Assembly (NCBI RefSeq): GCF_003116035.1
Contig: NZ_LGQW01000015.1
Coordinates: 986,096-1,050,095 of the forward strand
DNA length: 64,000 nucleotides
Reading direction: 5' to 3'
From: Azospirillum sp. TSH64
GTDB taxonomy: Bacteria > Pseudomonadota > Alphaproteobacteria > Azospirillales > Azospirillaceae
In this document: positions 58,317-64,000 of the stretch, piece after piece
How the letters are laid out: the number at the start of each line of letters is the position of its first letter
How positions within the stretch are numbered: the stretch's first letter is position 1
Translations under genes and position numbers: made by a program
Notes under the pieces: model-generated
Told to the model about the DNA's origin: nothing
What the model saw: the letters and a program-made list of their open reading frames with translations, nothing else
Databases searched by the model: none

Positions 58317-60140
58317 ATGACTGGTAACACACGGACGCGGAACAAGAAGCTCCTGGCCTGGGTCGAGGAGATCGCCCTGAAATGCAAGCCGGAGCGCGTT
58401 CACTGGTGCGACGGTTCGCAGGAGGAATATGACCGCCTCTGCAACGAGATGGTCGAGGCCGGCACCTTCATCCGCCTGAACGAGGCCAAGCGCCAGAACT
58501 CCTTCCTCTGCCGCTCCGATCCGGGCGACGTCGCCCGTGTCGAGGACAGCACCTACATCTGCTCGAAGACGCGCGAGGAGGCCGGTCCAACCAACAACTG
58601 GATGGACCCGGCCGAGATGAAGGCCAAGCTGGACGGCCTGTTCGAGGGCTGCATGCGCGGCCGCACGATGTATGTGGTGCCGTTCAGCATGGGCCCGCTG
58701 GGCTCCGACATCTCGCACATCGGCGTGCAGATCTCCGACAGCCCCTATGTGGCGGTCAACATGCGGATGATGACCCGCATGGGCCAGAAGGTGCTGGACA
58801 TCCTGGGCGACGGCGACTTCGTTCCCTGCCTGCATTCGATCGGCGCCCCGCTGGAGCCCGGCCAGCCGGACGTGGCCTGGCCCTGCAACGCCGACAACAA
58901 GTACATCGTCCATTTCCCCGACGAGCACCGCATCGTCTCCTACGGCTCCGGCTATGGCGGCAACGCGCTCTTGGGCAAGAAGTGCTTCGCGCTGCGCATC
59001 GCGTCCGCCATGGGCCGCGAGCAGGGCTGGCTGGCCGAGCACATGCTGATCCTCGGCGTGGAAAGCCCGGCCGGCGAGAAGACCTATGTCGGCGCCGCCT
59101 TCCCGTCGGCCTGCGGCAAGACCAACTTCGCCATGCTGGTCCCGCCGAAGGAGTTCGAGGGCTGGAAGGTCCGCACCATCGGCGACGACATCGCCTGGAT
59201 CAAGCCGCAGCCCGACGGCACGCTGCGCGCCATCAACCCGGAGGCCGGCTTCTTCGGCGTCGCCCCCGGCACCAGCGTGAAGTCGAACCCGAACGCGCTG
59301 AAGACGCTGGACCACAACGTCATCTTCACCAACGTCGCGCTGACCGACGACGGCGACGTCTGGTGGGAAGGCCTGACCGACGAGGCGCCGGCGCACCTGA
59401 TCGACTGGCAGGGCAAGGACTGGACGCCGGGTTCCGGCCGTCCGGCCGCCCACCCGAACAGCCGCTTCACCGCCCCGGCGGCGCAGTGCCCGTCGATCGA
59501 CCCGGCCTGGGAGGATCCGGCCGGCGTTCCGATCAGCGCCTTCATCTTCGGCGGCCGGCTGTCGAAGACCTTCCCGCTGGTGTTCGAGGCCTACAACTGG
59601 CGCGAAGGCGTCTATTGGGCGGCGACCATGGGTTCGGAGGCCACCGCCGCCGCCGTCGGCCAGGCCGCCATCCGCCGCGACCCGTTCGCCATGCTGCCCT
59701 TCTGCGGCTACAACATGGCCGACTACTGGAACCACTGGCTGTCGATGGAAGGCAAGGTCGAAAGCCTGCCGCGCATCTACCGCGTCAACTGGTTCCGCAA
59801 GGACGAGAACGGCAAGTTCGTCTGGCCGGGCTTCGGCGACAACATGCGCGTGCTGAAGTGGATCGTCGACCGCGTCCGCGGCCGCGCCACCGACGTGGCG
59901 GAATCGCCCTTCGGCTATTCCCCGCGCTACCAGGATCTGAACTGGTCCGGCCTGACCTTCCCGGCCGACAAGTTCGCCAAGATCATGGACATCGACCGCA
60001 AGGAGGCCGAGGCCGAGGCGAAGGACCAGGAAGAGCTGTTCAACCGCTTCGGCGACCGCCTGCCCGAGGAGATCGAGCAGCAGCGTGTCAACGTCCTGAA
60101 GCGGCTGGAGAACAGCCCGGACGTCTGGCGCATCGGCTGA
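58317..60140 (+). CDS. pckG: Phosphoenolpyruvate carboxykinase (GTP)
   Basis: This enzyme converts oxaloacetate and GTP to PEP, the entry to gluconeogenesis. The 607-residue protein is the GTP-dependent type: N-terminal [28 protein letters not shown], the [11 protein letters not shown] kinase-1a P-loop, the kinase-2 block TIGDDIAWI, the reactive [20 protein letters not shown] region and [18 protein letters not shown]-type PckA motifs are absent. It follows the HugZ-like gene near chvI, where Rhizobiales carry ATP-type pckA. A terminator and repeats follow. Confidence 0.97.
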   Translation: MTGNTRTRNKKLLAWVEEIALKCKPERVHWCDGSQEEYDRLCNEMVEAGTFIRLNEAKRQNSFLCRSDPGDVARVEDSTYICSKTREEAGPTNNWMDPAEMKAKLDGLFEGCMRGRTMYVVPFSMGPLGSDISHIGVQISDSPYVAVNMRMMTRMGQKVLDILGDGDFVPCLHSIGAPLEPGQPDVAWPCNADNKYIVHFPDEHRIVSYGSGYGGNALLGKKCFALRIASAMGREQGWLAEHMLILGVESPAGEKTYVGAAFPSACGKTNFAMLVPPKEFEGWKVRTIGDDIAWIKPQPDGTLRAINPEAGFFGVAPGTSVKSNPNALKTLDHNVIFTNVALTDDGDVWWEGLTDEAPAHLIDWQGKDWTPGSGRPAAHPNSRFTAPAAQCPSIDPAWEDPAGVPISAFIFGGRLSKTFPLVFEAYNWREGVYWAATMGSEATAAAVGQAAIRRDPFAMLPFCGYNMADYWNHWLSMEGKVESLPRIYRVNWFRKDENGKFVWPGFGDNMRVLKWIVDRVRGRATDVAESPFGYSPRYQDLNWSGLTFPADKFAKIMDIDRKEAEAEAKDQEELFNRFGDRLPEEIEQQRVNVLKRLENSPDVWRIG

Positions 60141-60157
60141 CCGTCCAGAGCGGTTCG

Positions 60158-60204
60158 CAGGTAAGGCCCATCGGTCAGGTAAGGCCCATCGGTCAAGTAA
60201 GGAT
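60158..60204 (+). repeat. 18-bp tandem repeat with GTAAGG core after pckG
   Basis: CAGGTAAGGCCCATCGGT occurs at 60158-60175 and 60176-60193, and a third partial copy CAAGTAAGGAT follows at 60194-60204. It lies between the pckG stop and its terminator. Confidence 0.85.
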
Positions 60205-60205
60205 A

Positions 60206-60231
60206 GGGGCTGCCGCAAGGCGGCCCCTTTT
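60206..60231 (+). terminator. Intrinsic terminator of pckG
   Basis: GGGGCTGCC-GCAA-GGCGGCCCC with one internal mismatch, followed by TTTT, 66 bp after the stop codon. Confidence 0.75.
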
Positions 60232-60451
60232 CCGTTCGGCGTTGTCCGCTTGTGGCGAAGATGAACCGGAATTCATCCGGAATTGCCCGATGGACCGCCA
60301 ATGCGACGGGCGTCGCCGGCCCTGTCCAGTCATTGCAAGGCGGCCGCTTCCTTACCTGCGGTCTTCGCCTTTCGGTGATTTAACCGGATTGTCAAAATAA
60401 TCAGGCATAAAGTCGCCCGCGCCGGAATGTGCATGCGGGGAGGGCGACATC

Positions 60452-61231
60452 ATGGCCGATCATCAGTTTCCACCGGAGGACGGTGACGAGTCCGCGGAGC
60501 CGACTTTCCCATCCACCAATCACGATGCCGCCGATCAGGCGTCCAAGCGGCAGCCCTGCGCCATCAGCGGCAAGCGCCGGCCGAAGCGCGACCTGATCGC
60601 GCTCGACGCGCTGCGCCCCAGCCTGGCCGACCGCATCCGCCACGACCACCCGCATCTGGAGCATGACGCGCAGATCAGCCGGCAGGAGCTGGCGCGCTAC
60701 CGTTCGCTCTATGTCGCCGAGCTGCTGAAGGAGGAGCATGGCGAACTCAGCGAGCTGGACCGCGAGGTCGCCGAAAGCCTCGCCCGGCACGAGACGCTGG
60801 CCGAGAACCCGGAGGAGGAATATGACGACCACCGCACGCTGGGCGAACGGCTGTCGGACGGCCTCGCCACCTTCGGCGGCAGTTGGGCCTTCCTGATCTC
60901 CTTCGCCTTCTTCCTCGGCGTGTGGATGCTGATCAACATCGTCGAGGGCGATGCGCGCGCCTTCGATCCCTATCCCTTCATCCTGCTGAACCTGCTGCTG
61001 TCCTGTCTGGCCGCCATCCAGGCGCCGGTCATCATGATGAGCCAGAAGCGGCAGGAGGCGAAGGACCGGCTGCGCTCCGAAAACGACTACCGGGTCAACC
61101 TGAAGGCAGAGCTGGAAATCCGGCACCTGCACGAGAAGATGGACTATCTGATCCAGCGCCAGTGGCAGCGGCTGACCGAAATCCAGCAGCTGCAGCTGGA
61201 AATCATGCAGGAAAAGCGCCTGCGGAGATAA
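60452..61231 (+). CDS. DUF1003 domain-containing membrane protein
   Basis: The 259-residue protein matches DUF1003. The N-terminus (about 110 residues) is hydrophilic and acidic, then GERLSDGLATFGGSWAFLISFAFFLGVWMLINIV and FDPYPFILLNLLLSCLAAIQAPVIMMSQKRQEAKDRLRSENDYRVNLKAELEIRHLHEKMDYL form two transmembrane helices and a coiled coil. The SQKRQ(E/A)xKDR segment is the family mark. Function is unknown. GGGGAGGG precedes the ATG. It converges with the zinc-ribbon gene. Confidence 0.9.
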   Translation: MADHQFPPEDGDESAEPTFPSTNHDAADQASKRQPCAISGKRRPKRDLIALDALRPSLADRIRHDHPHLEHDAQISRQELARYRSLYVAELLKEEHGELSELDREVAESLARHETLAENPEEEYDDHRTLGERLSDGLATFGGSWAFLISFAFFLGVWMLINIVEGDARAFDPYPFILLNLLLSCLAAIQAPVIMMSQKRQEAKDRLRSENDYRVNLKAELEIRHLHEKMDYLIQRQWQRLTEIQQLQLEIMQEKRLRR

Positions 61232-61258
61232 GCGCCCTCCGGCTGGACGGCCGGAGCG

Positions 61259-63133
61259 TCAGCGCTTGCGCCGACCGTCCAGCTCCAGCATGCCGCGCAG
61301 CGCGGCGATGGTCTTGCTGAGCGGCGTCGGCTCGCCGACGGGCTTGCCGGACAGGTCCTCTTCCGGCGGCGCCACCTCCGGTGCCTGGACGCTTTGCTGA
61401 CGGACGGCATCTGGCGCGGCCGGTCCGCCGCGGGACTGGCGCGGCTTGCCGGCACGGGGCTTCGGCTGAACCGGCGGAGGCGCCGAGGGAGATGCCGGGG
61501 GAGATGCCGGCGGGTCGGCGTTCACCTCGTCCTCGATCAGCCCGCGCAGGGCCTTCATCGCCTCCTCGATCTCGCGCTCCTGGGCCGAGCGGCGCCCGGC
61601 AGGGGCCGCGTCGGGGGAGGCGGTCTCCGCGACGGGCGGCTCCGGCGCCGGGTCGGGATCGCCCCAGCCGGCCGGCAGCGACCAACCATCGTCGTCGTCA
61701 TCGTCCCGGCCGGCCGGCGGCTCGTCCTCCTCCTCGCGGGGAAGAGGCTTGTCCACCGGCTTCACCGCGGACCTGTCGGCCGTCTGGCCGGCGCCGCGCG
61801 GCGTCCTGCGCGGCGGGGGCGGCGTGGGCGGGGGCAGGGGCGCGGCGTCCTCCTCCGTCTCGCTCGCCGCATCCTCTATCATCGACCGCAGGGCGGCCAG
61901 GGTGCGGTCGAAGCCTTCCTCGTCCTCCGGCGGCGGCGGGCGCAGGGCGCGGCGTTCGGCGCGGTGCTGGTCGAAGTCGAGTGGCTCGGCGGCCGGCGCC
62001 GGCACGGGTTTGGCGGGACGGGAGGCTGTGGCGGGCTTTTCCGGGTCGCGGATGGCGAAGGACAGGATGTCCTCCTCCGATGGTTCCTCGCCGTCCGGCT
62101 CGCCGTCGTCGAACCCGTCCTCGCGGTCGTCATCCTCCGCGTCCGCCGCCCAGGGGTCGGCATCGCCATCGGTATCGCTATCGGCCCACTCGTCCTCGAA
62201 ATCCCGGCGCACCAGAACCTTGTGCGAGAAGGCCGGCGGTTCGTCGTCATCAGGGCCGGAGGCAGGCCCGTTGCCACCATTCAAACCGCCCCTCAAACCA
62301 CCGCTGAAGCTGTCGCCGGCGAAATCGTCGGCAGGCCGCCGGTCAGCGGCGTTCGCAGCACGGCCGGCGGGAGGCTGCGGCATGGCGCCGTTCCGCCCGT
62401 CCTCCTGCTCACCCTCCTGATCCTCGTCGAACTCGTCATCCGACCCATAGGCCTGCGCCAGCAGTTGGCGCATCGCCATCAGCGTCTCGTCGTCGCCATC
62501 CTCATCATCATCGACATCGTCCGGAGCGCCCGCAGGAGCCGGTTCCGGCAACGCGTCGTTGGCCGGGAACCTGGTCGGACCCCTGGAATCGCCCGCAGCC
62601 GGTTCCTCCTCCGGATCGTCGTCCCACTTGTCGTCCCACTCGTCGGGCGGCGAACTGCGGCCAAGCCGGGCCGCCATGTCGGCGAGGGACACCGGCTCCC
62701 ACAACGGTTCGGCCTCGCCGTCTCCCGGCCCGTCGGCCACGAGATCGGACAGCGGACGCTCCGACAGGGGCTTGGCGCGAGCGGGGGGAGGCGGGGGAGC
62801 GGGCGGATCCCTGTCCACGGCCCTGTCCGGACCATTGTCTCCCCGCAACGAGGCGAGCAGCCCGTTCAGCGCCGCCAGCGGCGCGTCGAAGGACGGCTCG
62901 TCAGCGGCGGGGGCAGCGGTGGGGGCCGCCGGAACGGCCAGGATCGGCCGGCTTTCGGTGTCGCGGGAATCGCAGCGCGAGCAGCGGTAATGCGGCGCGA
63001 TCGACAGAACCGGGTAATTGGGGCCGAAGCGCCGCTCCAGCATGGCACGGGGCAGCACGCCGCCATGTCCGCAGGCGCGGCAGCGCAGTTGCACGTCGGC
63101 GTCGATGTCGCGGAGGAACAGCATACGGGCCAT
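61259..63133 (-). CDS. Large acidic protein with N-terminal zinc ribbon
   Basis: The 624-residue protein begins with a zinc-ribbon-like domain (RCRACGHGGVLPRAMLERRFG, HYRCSRCDSRDTES; Cys pairs about 30 residues apart). The remaining 550 residues are very rich in Asp, Glu, Pro, Ala and Ser and look disordered (DDVDDDEDGDDETLMAMR, EDDDREDGFDDGEPDGEEPSEED). Short ordered segments recur with the pattern ALRxLIExE or ALRSMIEDAA (TLAALRSMIEDAASE, EAMKALRGLIEDEV, KTIAALRGMLELDG), a possible repeated helix motif. No family is recognised beyond the ribbon. Confidence 0.7.
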   Translation of the reverse strand: MARMLFLRDIDADVQLRCRACGHGGVLPRAMLERRFGPNYPVLSIAPHYRCSRCDSRDTESRPILAVPAAPTAAPAADEPSFDAPLAALNGLLASLRGDNGPDRAVDRDPPAPPPPPARAKPLSERPLSDLVADGPGDGEAEPLWEPVSLADMAARLGRSSPPDEWDDKWDDDPEEEPAAGDSRGPTRFPANDALPEPAPAGAPDDVDDDEDGDDETLMAMRQLLAQAYGSDDEFDEDQEGEQEDGRNGAMPQPPAGRAANAADRRPADDFAGDSFSGGLRGGLNGGNGPASGPDDDEPPAFSHKVLVRRDFEDEWADSDTDGDADPWAADAEDDDREDGFDDGEPDGEEPSEEDILSFAIRDPEKPATASRPAKPVPAPAAEPLDFDQHRAERRALRPPPPEDEEGFDRTLAALRSMIEDAASETEEDAAPLPPPTPPPPRRTPRGAGQTADRSAVKPVDKPLPREEEDEPPAGRDDDDDDGWSLPAGWGDPDPAPEPPVAETASPDAAPAGRRSAQEREIEEAMKALRGLIEDEVNADPPASPPASPSAPPPVQPKPRAGKPRQSRGGPAAPDAVRQQSVQAPEVAPPEEDLSGKPVGEPTPLSKTIAALRGMLELDGRRKR

Positions 63134-63239
63134 GCCGCGCAGTATAGCGGCGGCCCCGCAGCTTTCCCAATCGTTTCAATCCGCAATCCGTCGGTGCTGA
63201 CGGCTTGCCGCAGCGGCGGCGTTGGCAGACGGAAGCGGG

Positions 63240-63296
63240 GTGGACGGCGCCCGGGCGGCAGTCGCCCTTGCGGCCGTCGTTCCGGGCGCCGTCCAC
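63240..63296. repeat. Perfect 15-bp inverted repeat after the 79-residue gene
   Basis: GTGGACGGCGCCCGG (63240-63254) and CCGGGCGCCGTCCAC (63282-63296) are exact inverted copies with a 27-nt loop, eight bases after the stop of the minus-strand gene. There is no T-run in that direction; it may be a factor-dependent or stabilising 3' structure. Confidence 0.7.
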
Positions 63297-63303
63297 ATAA
63301 CGC

Positions 63304-63543
63304 TCAGACCGCGCGGGTGACGGTCAGTCCCTGCTCGGACAGGCTTTCAAAGACGTCCTTGAACTTCCGCAGGTAACGGGTGCGGTAGGCGTCGAAATCG
63401 GCGGCGATGGCCGCCTCGGCATTCTGGGACTTCTCGAATTCGGACACACGGTGGGCATTCTCGGCGCGATAGAGCGCGAAAGCGCCCTTCGTCACCAGAT
63501 CGTTGCCGGTCAGGTCCGCGTTCTTCGGTTTGTCGCTGTTCAT
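63304..63543 (-). CDS. Small hypothetical protein (79 residues)
   Basis: The protein reads as a short helical, charged sequence (DLVTKGAFALYRAENAHRVSEFEKSQ, AAIAADFDAYRTRYLRKFKDVFESLSEQGLTV) with no membrane segment. An in-frame ATG 27 bases upstream is possible. The pattern of a small cytoplasmic conserved protein is convincing but I do not recognise a family. It lies 151 bp downstream of the DUF2383 gene on the same strand, which may suggest shared stress expression (inference). Confidence 0.65.
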   Translation of the reverse strand: MNSDKPKNADLTGNDLVTKGAFALYRAENAHRVSEFEKSQNAEAAIAADFDAYRTRYLRKFKDVFESLSEQGLTVTRAV

Positions 63544-63694
63544 CAATCCATGTCCAGGTGCAGTGGACATCCGGCCACCGGAGCCGGATGATCGGCAATG
63601 GCGGCGGCACAACCCTGCGGCCGTACCGGTTCGTCGCAGCCATTGCAAAAAGCCTACGCCCGCTTTTCCACACCCGCAATGCTGCGACGCACCA

Positions 63695-64000
63695 TCAAGC
63701 CACCACCCCACGCAGGGCCGCCATGCGGTCCCGGTCGACACGGATGCGGTCGAGATGCTGGGCGATCACCGCGGTGATCGGCAGCGGAAGCTCCTTCGCC
63801 ATCGCCTCGTCATAGCGGCGCAGGCATTCGCTTTCGCCGCGCTCGACCTCGGTGATGATGGCGGCCCGGTCATGGCCGAGCACGGTGGATTTCAGTTCCA
63901 GGAAGAAGCGGTGCGCGCCGCCCAGCATGGTGCCGCCCATGTCCGGCGCCCCGCCCTGTTCGGCGACCAGCCGCTGAATCTCGCGCACGATGGCGCCGCG
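63695..64000 (-). CDS. PA2169-type (DUF2383) four-helix-bundle protein, 5' end cut by the window edge
   Basis: About 102 C-terminal residues are visible, with the frame open to the right edge, so the start is outside. GGTMLGGAHRFFLELKSTVLGHDRAAIITEVERGESECLRRYDEAMAKELPLPITAVIAQHLDRIRVDRDRMAALR matches the ferritin-like DUF2383 pattern, with its E-x-G-E-x2-L-x3-Y helix. Such proteins are usually stress-related and of unknown activity. The apparent internal GTG at 63988 is not taken as the start because the frame continues upstream with similar sequence. Confidence 0.8.
   Translation of the reverse strand, partial: RGAIVREIQRLVAEQGGAPDMGGTMLGGAHRFFLELKSTVLGHDRAAIITEVERGESECLRRYDEAMAKELPLPITAVIAQHLDRIRVDRDRMAALRGVVA

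Larger units (their letters stand above)
60141..60451. other. Intergenic region between pckG and the DUF1003 gene
   Basis: These 311 bp contain the 18-bp tandem repeat (60158-60193), a terminator (60206-60231), a direct repeat CCGGAATT near 60269-60285, and an inverted copy of the leading motif, CCTTACCTGC, at 60350-60359. The last 70 bp before the DUF1003 ATG are AT-rich and likely hold its promoter, but no well-spaced pair of boxes was found. Confidence 0.5.

Overview
The window is a GC-rich chromosomal segment of an alphaproteobacterium, most likely Azospirillum or a close relative (Rhodospirillales). The main reasons are a GltB with a 36-residue propeptide ahead of the catalytic cysteine, as described for the Azospirillum enzyme, and a set of alphaproteobacterial gene neighbourhoods: bolA / J-protein / cobS / cobT, chvI-chvG-hprK-rapZ-EIIA-HPr-EI, and ptsN-hpf-rpoN-lptB-lptA-lptC-kdsD. 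Almost all of it is coding. Long antisense open frames are common because of the base composition and were ignored. No phage, rRNA operon or CRISPR array is visible.

Layout. 1-3020: partial nitronate monooxygenase, lysC and divergent ubiG. 3133-9563, minus strand: ptsN, hpf, rpoN and the LPS-export/Kdo genes lptB, lptA, lptC, kdsD. 9.6-14.2 kb: a compound palindrome, a short RNase D, tRNA-Leu(CAG), an NDUFA9-like protein, an MFS transporter and uppP. 14.5-20.6 kb: glutamate synthase gltD-gltB, closed by strong hairpins. 20.7-30.8 kb: mixed housekeeping and signalling genes (GNAT, GST, diguanylate cyclase, M17 aminopeptidase, AraC/DUF2000 pair, cNMP-binding histidine kinase, LMW phosphatase, CobB sirtuin, a UDG-family protein, a zincin, a degenerate pterin dehydratase, a PHA-system protein). 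30.9-36.9 kb: xerD behind a large secreted protein of unknown function and a 46-residue membrane peptide, divergent from aroK-aroB, then a secreted SRPBCC protein. 37-43.7 kb: CBS, DUF2889, an RHH regulator with a candidate operator, bolA, a J-domain protein, cobS and cobT. 43.7-49.2 kb: membrane adenylate/guanylate cyclase, M48 protease, secreted nuclease and a cytochrome c fusion. 49.2-60.1 kb: regulatory PTS, ChvG/ChvI, a HugZ-like protein and a GTP-type PEP carboxykinase. 60.4-64 kb: DUF1003, an acidic zinc-ribbon protein, a small protein and a partial DUF2383 protein.

How the genes fit together. EI, HPr with both phosphorylation sites, a mannose-type EIIA, HprK and RapZ form one minus-strand run, and PtsN sits elsewhere in the window beside rpoN. 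No sugar permease is present, so this looks like a regulatory PTS that links carbon and nitrogen status to sigma-54, ChvG/ChvI and gluconeogenesis. GltBD supplies glutamate.

Most notable items: a 471-bp cassette between cobS and cobT, in which a lower-GC GxxExxY (PD-(D/E)XK-type) gene lies between near-perfect 43-bp inverted repeats; hairpins bracketed by GTAAGG/CCTTAC at convergent gene ends; a RapZ whose Walker A lysine is methionine; a pterin dehydratase lacking its third active-site histidine; and a coupled 46-residue / 644-residue pair upstream of xerD.
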